This document shows positions 54,331 to 64,000 of a DNA stretch of 64,000 nt, one piece after another. Position 1 is the stretch's first letter. Each line of letters begins with the position of its first letter. Origin of the DNA: Sisyra terminalis (lineage: Eukaryota; Arthropoda; Insecta; Neuroptera; Sisyridae); NCBI GenBank assembly GCA_958496175.1, contig OY292277.1:52897050-52961049 (forward strand). Reading direction: 5' to 3'. The notes beneath the pieces are model-generated. The model had not been told where the DNA came from, ran no database searches, and saw only the letters and a program-made list of their open reading frames with translations. The position numbers and the translations under genes were made by a program.

Positions 54331-55467
54331 GCTGATTGATTTACGGATTAATTGTTTCACGGTAGGTATACGGTTTTTTTCAGATATTTATAAATATTTT
54401 TTGAAGTTTAATTGAAGATTACATAAAACTATTTTATTCTAAGCAACAGTATGGTAAATGAGTCTTTTTAAAGTCGACAAAAGTGTGTTTAAGTATGGAT
54501 TATGTTTTTCGTAAAACAAATAAGAAAAATAAAAATTTTCATATGCTACTACAAATAGCAAATCTAAAAAGAAAATATTATCTACACCTACGTTACGCAG
54601 ACGAAGTCGCAGAGATCAACTAGTTATTTCAATTACTTCAAAGCCTGAATTTCTTATATTACCAAAAATACATTATTTTCATAGAAAAAAAAAACACTTT
54701 TAATTGGAACCAAAGTTAGTTATAAATCCCGTCAAATTTAATATAAATGGCAGAATATCCTCTTCCTTCACATTCCCGTGACACCATCCAATGTGTTTTT
54801 AAAAATTTAACGCCTTAATGTCTCAAAAAATCAAATAAATTTGATCATTATTTCAATAATTTCAAAGCCAGCCATTTCTTATAGAAATTCACGCCATCTA
54901 TTATCACTTCATAGCAAGCTTGAGAAAATGCCGAGTTTCATATCAGTGTTGACAACATAAACCTGAGAAAAACAAAAGTTTCTCAATGTCGGAATCACAT
55001 CGGATGCGGCCATTACAATCATTGGCCATCAAGTTGTCTTGCCTGGATACCAAATAATCAAGTTTTGTGATTTACCAACAATTTTATTTATCACATTTAT
55101 ATCAATAATTCTCGGTAAAAATTATTTTATTGCAACCTCATAAAGAAAAACTTACATTTTCATATATATATATCTACATTTGACAAACATCAGCTGTTGT
55201 TTGTCATCTTGAAAAAGTTGGCCAAGCTGTCATTTGCATAATTGCATTCCCTGCTTGTTTTGATAGATGAAATGCAAGTCAATCGGATAGCATCATAAAG
55301 AATAAACGTAATAAAGAAGAACATATTCTTCATGAAACGTACAGAAAATTTTTGGAAATAATCTCCAAATTGTACTGTTACCAAAACAAAATATTGTAAA
55401 ATTGATGACCCCAATTGATCTGTGTAGCATTTCCAATGGTGACGATTAATTTTATTCAAGTTTTAGG
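54331..55467. other. Intergenic DNA before the RING gene
   Basis: AT-rich. The promoter of the downstream gene presumably lies at the right end. No TATA box or repeat family was identified. Confidence 0.4.
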
Positions 55468-55876
55468 ATGGCGCCTTTGCCATTAGGATGGATTTTGACG
55501 CTTGGAGTTGCGATTGGAACGGTTGCTTATGCGGTTTTTCTGGAAGTGCAAAAAAGACAGCGGATACCTGCGAATGCTAATAGGCCACCTTTTGATATGA
55601 GTAATGTCTTTGCAGAAGAAGAGACCGAAAGTTCGTCGTCGAAACGACAAAGGAACTCTAGGTTTGATAATTATTTTTAAATTCCCTGCCAAATGTTAAC
55701 TAATTTCAATATCTTTCAACAGTTCCGGACGCCAATGTGCAATTTGCTTCGATGACCTTTATTCAAAAATTAGAATGGAATTATCATGTGGACATGAATT
55801 TCACATAAATTGCATTAAATCATGGAATAGAGTAAAGAAAACATGTCCGAATTGTCGCAGTCCAATGACTTTATAA
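55468..55876 (+). CDS. Small membrane-anchored RING-H2 protein, probable E3 ubiquitin ligase, two exons
   Basis: Join 55468-55661 and 55723-55876: 348 bases, 115 residues plus stop. Residues 6-26 (LGWILTLGVAIGTVAYAVFL) form one membrane helix at the N-terminus, followed by a basic KRQR and an acidic, Ser-rich linker (48-58). Residues 70-109 are a C3H2C3 RING: Cys70, Cys73, Cys87, His89, His92, Cys95, Cys106 and Cys109, with CAICFDDLY at the start and CPNCRSPM at the end. Such domains bind two zinc ions and recruit a ubiquitin-loaded E2; the anchor places the ligase on a membrane, which one is unknown. The 61-bp intron (55662-55722, TCTAG|GTTTGA to TTTCAACAG, phase 2) splits a Ser codon before the RING. 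Without splicing the frame ends at 55680 without a RING. Downstream AATAAA supports the end. No substrate can be inferred. Confidence 0.9.
55662..55722 (+). other. RING gene intron, 61 bp, phase 2
   Basis: GTTTGA donor and TCTTTCAACAG acceptor. The size is typical of fly short introns. An in-frame TAA (55678-55680) means retention would remove the RING domain. Confidence 0.9.
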
Positions 55877-55932
55877 TATTGTTTTTTTTTTTTTTCAATT
55901 CCATCGCAGGACTTCTTACATAATTTCAATAT

Positions 55933-55938
55933 AATAAA
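55933..55938 (+). terminator. Poly-A signal AATAAA of the RING gene
   Basis: Canonical hexamer 57 bases after the stop codon. Confidence 0.65.
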
Positions 55939-56375
55939 ATGGGTTTCTTAAATGTCATTTACTTCTTCGGTATTGATATATGATAGAATTAAGTTTGTAA
56001 TGTTGAAAGACCACGATAATCTTATATAAATATCCTTCATATGATCTATTATTTCTAAAGGATATCAAAAAAAAAAAAAATACATTTGTAACGAAATTTA
56101 AATATTATGTACTTTAATTATATATTGTGCCTTGTAAAAAATGTCTTGGAAAACTCAATAACTAAAGCAATAAAATCAATGAAACGCCTTTGTAATTTGT
56201 TTTAATTTTATCGTTTTTATATGAAAGATATTAAATTAAAAGAATTGGTATTCAAAATTAATGGAATTTACGATTTTTTTTTAAATTTTTAACTAAGAAA
56301 ACAAAAAAAATTATTACGATACTTTATAATTTTGCCTCCAAATATTATGCAATCTGGTACAAATACTGTAACTTA
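55939..56375. other. AT-rich intergenic DNA, no feature recognised
   Basis: A second AATAAA near 56170 could serve as an alternative 3' end. Nothing else was recognised. Confidence 0.4.
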
Positions 56376-56377
56376 TA

Positions 56378-56981
56378 CAGTGGACCCCCGATAATCCGGC
56401 GCTCGGCTAATCCGGCACCCCCTGTAATCCGACATGGTCTATTATTTATTATGTATTGAATATTTTTTTGACAATCTTCGCTACACAGAGAGAAAAATAC
56501 TGCTATTAAGAAAATTTTCTTCATACTATAGGTAAAGCAATTTTGTTTTCCTATAATGTACAAATGCTTATAGTAAAACAATAAATATTTGATGTTCTTT
56601 TCTTAAGAAAATAATATCAATACCAATAAAATGAATATTTTTTTATTATTTGTATGTACATTTGTTTGTACACAATTATTTCCTAATGTAAAGTAATCCT
56701 AATGTAAAGTCCTAATGTAAATAAAACGTAAGCTCCCTATTGTGTTGTTTAATTTACTAAATTTGACATAGACATAATGAAGTATGATTTGTACTTCAGA
56801 GTACATAATATGTATACAACATGTAGAATCTTACCATTGGATCTGTAATTTGTCGGATTACAAGGTACTCTTTCGTAAAAAATTCCAGACCTAAGGGGTT
56901 TTAGGCCGTACTCTAAAATCCGATAAATTCACAAATCAGATTGCCCTGCAAACTGTTTGTCGGATTACCGGGGGTCCACTG
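56378..56981. mobile_element. pogo-like (Tc1/mariner superfamily) MITE, 604 bp
   Basis: Perfectly matched start and end apart from one base: CAGTGGACCCCCGATAATCC versus the reverse complement of GGATTACCGGGGGTCCACTG, flanked by TA on both sides. CAGT termini with TA target duplications are typical of pogo/Tigger relatives. No transposase frame. Confidence 0.85.
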
Positions 56982-56983
56982 TA

Positions 56984-57345
56984 TTAGGATTGGTTCGGAA
57001 TTAGATTTCTTGAGTTATCTTATATCAATGTGTCCGTTTTACACGGGAAAAATTTCTTGTGGAAATTGAGCAAAGCGTAAAAAAAGTTAATGTGCAAATT
57101 ATACATAAAGAGTTTTTGGTATTTTTCTTCTTCTTTAGTATTATTTGGCAGTATTTTGCACTATAATCGAGAAGTTAGTCAAAAGGGATAGTAAAACTTT
57201 GAGGATGAAGACCAGGACGTAATTTTTGTTACCTATTATCAATACAGAAAGTTCTCGGTTCATAAAAAAACCGGCGTAAATTAGACCTAATTATAATGGG
57301 TGGGATGAAGATAGATTTCATCTTATATAAAATAGGCCTATGCAG
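56984..57345. other. Intergenic DNA, no feature recognised
   Basis: AT-rich unique-looking sequence between two elements. Confidence 0.4.
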
Positions 57346-58347
57346 TAGACTGATTAAAAAAATATGATTTTTTTTCTTAAATATATCGAAAATATTGTTG
57401 GGAATGACAAAAAAAAAAAACATGTGAAAGTTTAAGCTCTTAATATTAATATTAAGAGGTGCCGCATCGCCAATTTCGATTTTCCATTTAAATAACATGG
57501 AAACAATATTCTCTAGCACTTTGGAATTTTATAGCTCACATTGGTGATAATATTTCGGAATGAACAAGGTATATTCTTGTAGAAAATTAAACGATCTACA
57601 AAAAAGGTCTCGTGCAAGTTTTTGATATATTTTATCCTTCGAAAGTTATTCCAGGTCAAAGTTGAACTACAGAGAAATTTTAATATTTTTTCAATTTTTT
57701 GACGCAACCGTCAATTTTATAGGACATTTTTTGTAGAGCCCTATTTTCCTATAACTTATATTTATAAAATTTTTTGATATTTTTCACAGGTCCTAAGTTA
57801 TTTAATTAAAATAAAAAAAATAATTTTTATGTTAAAAATATAATAATTCAGGAAATTTTCAGTTTATTGCAAATAACTTAGGACCTGTGAAAAATATCAA
57901 AAACTTCTATGGGGATAACTTATAGGAAAAAAAATGCTCTACAAAAAATGTTCCATAAAATTTTCTCATAAAATTGATGGTTACGTCAAAAAATTGAAAA
58001 ATATTAAAATTTCTGTGTACTTCAACTTTGACCTCGAATAACTTTTGAAGGAATAAATATATCAAAAGCTTGTCTGAGACCTTTTTTGTAGATCGTTCAA
58101 TTTTCTACAAAAATACACCTTGGTCATTCCGAAATATTGTCACCAACGTGAGCTATAAAATTCCAAAGTGCAAGAGAATATTGGTCCCATGTTATTTAAA
58201 TGGAAAATCGAAATTTGCGTTGCGGCACCTTTTAATTTTAATATTAAGAGCTTAAACTTTCACACGATTTTTTTGTTGTCATTCCCAACAATATTTTCGA
58301 TATAATTAAGAAAAAAAATCATTATTTTTTTTTTTTGAATCAGTCTA
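57346..58347. mobile_element. Fold-back element, lineage 4, complete, 1002 bp
   Basis: TAGACTGATT at the left and AATCAGTCTA at the right. The arms carry AAGCTCTTAATATTAATATT, GAGGTGCCGCATCGC and GATCTACAAAAAAGGTCTCG (57594), mirrored near 58080. The centre is an AT-rich palindrome around 57790-57890 (CACAGGTCCTAAGTTATTT and its complement). Target duplication not evident. Confidence 0.9.
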
Positions 58348-60577
58348 ATGTACATATGTCATTGCTGCTCAGAAAATTTGTTATAACTGGACTTTAACCC
58401 GTCTAGTTGTTCTAGTATTTCCCTGGCGTCCGGGGAAGCCCAGAACATACTTAGTTAAACCGGGGATTTTACATGTGGTGTTATTGTAAACCGAGAGCTA
58501 TTTGTACGTTAATAACGACATATCCGATAACTTCTTTATACTAAACGTTTACATAAAAATGCAATTAAAGTTTGTCAATTTTATTTTACAACCCTTATCA
58601 ACATAATTCGGTAATCTTTAGCCATGAAGTTCTTCACAAATATTGTCAAAAAAAAAACGCAATTTTGGATGGAAGAATCAGGGAATTTACCTTTGAATAA
58701 AACACAGAATATTCTGGAATGATTGCTAAACGATAATCATTCATTATGTTAATGATATGATCATCAGTTTTTATTTTTCGTTAAAGTTTATATCAAAAAT
58801 TTATTCCTCACATCGTCGAGTAGATTTAGTGCCAGGGGATTGAGATGAATCTCCAATTTTTCCATTTTACGAGCATTATTTACATACAATAGCACTTGGA
58901 GAATAACTCTGAAGGTTTTTGATTGGTATCTCTGTATATTTCCTAAGCTTTTGTAGGTACCTCCAGAGCTTTATGTTGGCCATTTTTGCGTAGATGTCTA
59001 TGGTTAGGATGGCCATATCGGTCGCAAATGTAACTATTATTAGCTATATAGATAAAAAATGGTACTTTGGCTCAAATTCGTGTAGGGAATATTGATAATT
59101 TTTTTGCAAAGTCTCCCATGGAGGTAAGATTTGAAGAGTACGAAGTATTAAGAATACAAGAAATGTCTTTGGAAAAACGAAAAAAGATACAGAACTTTTT
59201 GATGTACAGTAACTTATCACACGACATGTTTTACAGTAGGAAAAGTGCATAAGAAGTTATACTTTTTTAGTATACTAAAAAATATGTTTTCAATCCACAG
59301 CCGTAACCATTTTCGATAGTGCTTGATTTTTAATATTCCAGGTATAAGTAGTTTGTGATAACTTAAATATAATACAATTATAAACACAATTTGCTTTTAA
59401 TATCAAAGTACTTAATAAGCACATGTATGAGTTGTGTGGCAAAGAATATCAAGTTTTAAATACGTCCATGTTAGTGCAATACAAATACAGCAATTATTGT
59501 CTCAAATTTCAACTATCATGTCTTTAGTTTCAACTGTCATTTCAATTTCATTCAATTGCTAATTTTAACCATTTGTCAGTTGTGTTAGTTTTGAATTCTG
59601 AATATTTCACGGAAAGTTACTGGTTTTCAAATAAAATATTAAATTGGCTATTTATATATAAATACTGTATGTATTCACGGTTGGCTGTTTGTATATTCTA
59701 ATTGTATATTAAGATTTAAATGTAAACATATAGGTCAAATATAGATTTGAATTTATTGTAAATTCTTTAGGTAATTAAGATAGTGTTAATTTTTGTTATG
59801 GCTTTCGTCAGTATGGATTTCACACGTTAAATGGGAAACCAGTTTACTCGTTAGCTAGTGCCGAATGCAAATTATCGTACTTTCGACTGGCGATATAAAA
59901 TAACATAGTAAAAGCTAAAATTAGAGAATAGCAAGTTTAAATATGTCGTTTAAGGAATTTGGAACCAGTTTGAGGTATTTATTATTTGTTGTCAATTATA
60001 AATACATTAACATCTTTTTCTGAATTCATTAGTGACACTTTTGAATAAACATTTTTCTCACATTTTGGCCTTCAAACTGTTATTATGTTAATTTCATACC
60101 ACCCGTTGAGACCAGGTAGAAAATCGTTTGCAATTTCACACCAGCTCGGAATGCAGCCGGTTTGGGTCACATTATTGATCATTATGATCCAAAGGTCGAT
60201 AATTCGAATTTTAAATTTCTGTCTACCTGCATTCTTTCGAACAATTCAAAAACAGGTTTATTGATTTTGATAATATTTTGTTTTCAGGTAAATCTTAGGC
60301 GTGTTTCGCCAAAAATAAGTTTAAAGAAGGTCACAAACAAATCCAATTTAAATAGTTGTACCAATTATTTTGGTTCTACTTTTGGTTCTAATTTAAAGAC
60401 AGCTTTACTGATTTGATAGAAACTTTGTAATCCAGTTCAAATAATTTTTCTTCAGTAGAAAAGGTTGCCTATTTACGTTTAATTATTTATAATAAAAGTA
60501 GCATTCAGAAGAAGGCTGATTAAAATAAATATACGGACACCCATTAATTGGATGTAAATTGGATCCTTTACCTAAAT
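58348..60577. other. Intergenic DNA with possible coding remnants
   Basis: Mostly unique, moderately AT-rich. On the minus strand 58880-59040 reads DMAILTIDIYAKMANIKLW and YTEIPIK, faintly like a reverse transcriptase but without a proper catalytic motif. On the + strand an open stretch at 59067-59252 and a possible short first exon (ATG at 59943, MSFKEFGTSL, then GTATTT) are noted as findings. Confidence 0.35.
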
Positions 60578-60771
60578 ATTAGGGTGTCTGTTAGTTCCCA
60601 AATTGATTTTTTTACAGCGATCGCCCTCTGAATTTTTAGTTTAAGATATAAAAAAAATTATCCAATATAATTAAGCTCTTAATTTCTTGATTAAACCGTG
60701 CCGGAATCATGTTACCTTCACCATTGAAATAACATGGGATTATTTGACATAAAAACATGTTTAAACATTTT
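60578..60771. mobile_element. Fold-back-like left end, separate lineage, part of a chimera
   Basis: TTAGGGTGTCTGTTAG terminus, a poly-T run, then AAGCTCTTAATTTCTTG and AAACCGTGCCGG in the order of the other lineages, but with its own sequence. It changes to lineage 1 near 60772. Confidence 0.6.
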
Positions 60772-61214
60772 TTTAATATCTCGTTTAATATTGATCTTAG
60801 CGATTTGGTCTACAGGACCTTTTTTGTAGAAAATCAAATTCTCTACAAGTTTTTCATTTATAATTTTTCCGTAGCTCTTGTTATTTACGAGATAAATGCA
60901 AAAAAAACGCGAATTTTATGGAAAAATCAGGTTCAGTGGCCCGTACTACCTCACCGGTGTGAGTTACGACTTTGTCGCAATGGGCAGAAAATACCATCTT
61001 CGGTAAAAGCGATCCCATGAAACGCCGCTGAGATATAGAAATTTAAAAATAAAAAATCAGAGTTTTCGTGTACTTTCAATGGGAAATCTTTACACGTCTT
61101 GGTCGAGGACTTAAAATTAATATTAAAGGCTCAAACTTTCAGGGATTTTTTTTTTGGTATTTCCAACAAAATTTCACGATGGGACCAAAAAAAGTCAAAA
61201 AAAAATCATCCTAA
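60772..61214. mobile_element. Fold-back element, lineage 1, right half of a chimera
   Basis: From TAATATCTCGTTTAATATTG to the terminal AAAATCATCCTAATG, equal to the inner and right arm of lineage 1, with a ~30-bp deletion after CGCAATGGGCA (loss of the CTCTACAAAAGTG box). Confidence 0.85.
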
Positions 61215-61890
61215 TGTATATATGGAAGGTAAGTTATAATTGGTACAACTAGAGATGTTAGGGTTGATAAGGGGGGTGATTCTAATAATCCACAAGCTGT
61301 TTTTTCTCCAAAATTCAATTTAATTATTTACAACCATAGGCTGGCAGCACAATTTTATTACCCCCTTTATATTTCTGCATTGAAACCGATTTTTAATTCA
61401 AATATAGAAAAATATTATGTAATATAATGGATATAATACATCAATCGATTCCCCCTTACATTAATTTAAAAATTACATTGAATAATTTCAACAATTACAG
61501 ATCGAATATCGATTTGATTGAATACAACTTCGTTTTAAATTATAAAGATGGCGTGACGGTATAGTTCTCAATAAAATCGCATACATTTGTGCATCTCAAT
61601 GCCAGATAAAATCAAAATTTTTACTACCCAAACTTAATATATTTAGCTATTATTATCACTGAACCATACCTACATATTTTGTGGAAAAAATATGAACTTT
61701 TTCTTATAAAAATAAGATAATACTATAATCAATCCGGTAACGGTTTTGAACCGAATGATGATGTGCATACCTCAACATATTAAAGTAGGTGTTTTTCTTT
61801 TGAGCTTAAGTACTAAAATTTCCTACTTCAATTCCAAAATTAAATTTAAACAATTAGATGATAAAATTCAGATCTCAGCTTTTATTTTTT
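61215..61890. other. Intergenic DNA, no feature recognised
   Basis: AT-rich without recognisable repeats or coding structure. Confidence 0.4.
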
Positions 61891-62037
61891 TTAAATAAGA
61901 AGACAATTCAGGTTGTTTAAGATCGGTTTTTTTATTTAATGAAGTTACGATACGTAACGAAACGTAGCTAATTGAATAGTAAAAATATTAAATAAAAAAA
62001 AAACGATCTTAAACCATCTGAATTGTCTTATTTAAAT
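61891..62037. mobile_element. Short inverted-repeat element (hairpin), ~147 bp
   Basis: Arms of about 35 bp: GACAATTCAGGTTGTTTAAG and the reverse complement at 62008-62027, with GATCG at the inner edge. Probably a MITE. The loop contains TTACGATACGTAACG, a small palindrome. Confidence 0.65.
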
Positions 62038-62715
62038 TTAAACTATAAAGAATATATAACTTTGCTACAAGCAACCGTTAAAATAACTTTAGCTAAATGA
62101 TTTACTAATTTGCTATATTTTTTTATATTATTCTCTCTATTCTGTACCAAACGTGCTTCCCCCACTCTATCTTCAACTATTAATAGATCCTTTTCTTCAG
62201 GTCTTCCAGCCATATGAGCCAAAGTACCGCAAGTATATCAAGTTTATTCTACTTAATAATTTAACCAATTTTATTATAAGTTATACGCCGATTAATTTCT
62301 CCACTTTATTCTCCAATGTTAGTGACTACTGTTCTTCGGTAAATGATCTTTGGAACTATTTCTAAACTTCAATAATTTCTTTATCCATTAATTGTTCAGT
62401 TTACTTATAAATCAATTTATATTTCTTCAATCTTCTGGTCTTTCGAGGCAAAGATTTATGACTAGTAATCAAATAACTCAAAGTTTTATTGCACTTTTAT
62501 GTTTCTAAACCGTTAGAATTTTAATAAGTCCAAAAAATGTTTCTAATTAATTACAAATGAATTGTAGGTGTAAAAATTTCATTTTTAATGATCGACCTTA
62601 TGCATTTTTCATGAGGCTATATTACGTTTTTTTTTTTTAGAAACTTAAAAAAATGCGATTTTGATCTTTTGAAGAGGAATTATTCACTCAATTGAAAAAA
62701 GGCATTTTGAAATCT
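62038..62715. other. Intergenic DNA, no convincing gene
   Basis: A 70-codon frame at 62153-62365 includes LPPLYLQLLIDPFLQVFQPY but no known motif and no ATG supported by context. Confidence 0.35.
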
Positions 62716-62785
62716 TTGGCTTAATAATTCGTTATCGAGGATCTGAAGAATTGTACCTAATTGAAACTAGATTACCTTAATATTG

Positions 62786-62793
62786 ATATATAC
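62786..62793. repeat. Target-site duplication ATATATAC (left)
   Basis: Identical to 63806-63813. AT-rich, but the position at both element ends and the repeat continuity support it. Confidence 0.7.
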
Positions 62794-63805
62794 CAGGATG
62801 ATTTTTTTTGACTTTTTTTGGTCCCATCGTGAAATTTTGTTGGAAATATCAAAAAAAAAAAATTCTCTGAAAGTTCGAGTCCTTAATATTAATTTTAAGT
62901 CCTCGACCAAGACGTGTAAAGATTTCCCATTGAAAATACACGGAAACTCTGATTTTTTATTTTTAAATTTCTATATCTCAGCAGCTTTTCAGGGGATCTT
63001 TTTTATCAAAGATGGTTTTTTCTTAGAATTAAACGCTCTACAAAAGTGCCCATTGCGACCAAGTCGTAACTCACACCGGTGAGGTAGTACGGGCCACTGA
63101 ACCTGATTTTTCCATAAAATTCGTGTTTTTTTTTTTGCATTTATCTCGTAAATAACAAGAGCTACGGAAAAATTATAAATGAAAAAATTGTAGAGAATTT
63201 GATTTCCTACAAAAAAGGTCCTGTAGACCAAATTGCTAAGATCAATATTAAACGAGATATTAAGTTTATATCAATGTATTTTTTTTATATTAATTTATAA
63301 GATTAAATCAATGATCGGCAAAAATTTCACAGAAAAATCAATTCAAGGCTTAATATCTCGTTTAATAGTGATCTTCGCGATTTGGTCTACAGAACCTTTT
63401 ATGTAGGAAATCAAATTCTCTACAAGTTTTTCATTTATAATTTTTCCGTAGCTCTTGTTATTTACGAGATAAATGCAAAAAAAACGCGAATTTTATGGAA
63501 AAATCAGGTTCAGTGGCCCGTATTACCTTACCGGTGTGAGTTACGACTTCGTCGCAATGGGCACTTTTGTAGAGCGTTTAATTCTAAGAAAAAACCATCT
63601 TTGATAAAAAAGAACCCCTGAAAAGCCGCTGAGATATAGAAATTTAAAAATAAAAAATCAGAGTTTCCTTGTATTTTCAATGGGAAATCTTTACACGATT
63701 TGGTCGAGGACTTAAAATTAATATTAAGGGCTCAAACATTCAGGGAATTTTTTTTTGGTATTTCCAACAAAATTTCATGATGGGACCAAAAAAAAAATCA
63801 CCCTA
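62794..63805. mobile_element. Fold-back element, lineage 1, complete, 1012 bp
   Basis: CAGGATGATTTTTTTTGAC at the left and AAAAATCACCCTA at the right. Arms of about 450 bp each with GGTCCCATCGTGAAATT, CCTCGACCAAGACGTG and CTCACACCGGTGAGG. AT-rich spacer near 63250-63340. Open frames on both arms give the same peptide because the arms are copies. Confidence 0.92.
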
Positions 63806-64000
63806 ATATATACATTTATAAAATTACATTTTTGATGTTGTAGAGACATAAAAATAATTGCAGTAAAATTGGCTTAATAATTCGTTATCGATTATCAGAA
63901 AAATTGTACCTAATTGAATCAATATTACCTTCTTATTGATATATACATTTATAAAGTTGTATTTTTGATGTTTTAGCAATATAAAGAAGACCTAAATAAT

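Larger units (their letters stand above)
62716..64000. repeat. ~133-bp tandem repeat interrupted by a fold-back element
   Basis: TTGGCTTAATAATTCGTTAT occurs at 62716 and 63869. After removing the inserted element and one target duplication the period is about 133 bp. Both copies contain ATTGTACCTAATTGAA and TATTGATATATAC. The array may continue beyond the window. Confidence 0.6.

Noticed and set aside
60757..63621. Open frames at 60757-61020, 62989-63231 and 63382-63621 give almost the same ~75-residue peptide, looking like a conserved protein family
   Set aside because: They are the same inner arm of fold-back lineage 1 read in the same frame. Similarity follows from copying of DNA; other copies have frameshifts and no transposase-like motif is present.
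1..64000. tRNA and rRNA genes
   Set aside because: Words such as GGTTCGAAT (near 19797) were checked by eye, but no cloverleaf with matching arms was found. A tRNA scan would settle this.

Overview
The window is AT-rich nuclear DNA of an insect, most likely a fly (Diptera). The reasons are a split animal monocarboxylate-transporter gene, introns of only 61-63 bp beside one of 36.7 kb, an insect-type start context, and insect mobile elements (Jockey LINE, Helitron, Tc1, pogo-like, hAT and Penelope-like relics). I cannot name the genus from sequence alone.

Only two genes are well supported, both on the + strand. The first is an 801-residue MCT/SLC16-type transporter in five coding exons: 9020-9668, 46364-46697, 49687-50207, 50271-50408 and 50551-51314. 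All four splice junctions keep the frame and rebuild the family's signature segments. Its first intron (9669-46363) fills more than half of the window. The second is a 115-residue single-pass membrane RING-H2 protein in two exons (55468-55661 and 55723-55876), a probable small E3 ubiquitin ligase.

Region by region: 95-1136 is a 139-bp satellite with a three-monomer higher-order pattern. 3658-4243 is a fold-back element. 6625-8177 is a palindrome with a tandem duplication. 8640-9668 is the transporter's 5' region and first exon. 9696-11342 is a composite fold-back element with a perfect 8-bp target duplication and a nested hammerhead-ribozyme relic. 12452-18500 holds a fold-back fragment and old tandem repeats. 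18676-18883 is a hAT-type MITE. 20536-22360 is a large palindrome. 23655-29738 is a 6-kb inverted-repeat structure enclosing a dead Jockey LINE, a second hammerhead relic and a Helitron. 31640-33800 and 39360-40100 are repeat-poor intron sequence. 34050-36022 is a Tc1 transposase relic split and partly inverted by fold-back elements. 40897-45738 holds more palindromes, tandem repeats and a pogo-like fragment. 46364-51314 is the rest of the transporter. 52968-54323 is a second copy of the 1.36-kb fold-back element. 55468-55876 is the RING gene. 56378-64000 holds a pogo-like MITE, three more fold-back copies and a short tandem repeat at the right edge.

The two genes have no evident joint function. 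The most unusual content is a group of long fold-back elements, at least four sequence lineages, that share one architecture (similar termini, a CTTAATATTAAT box, repeated CTCTACAAAAAAGG boxes), leave 8-bp target duplications where these can be read, and recombine into chimeras. The other is a pair of intact-looking minimal hammerhead-ribozyme cores of Penelope type.
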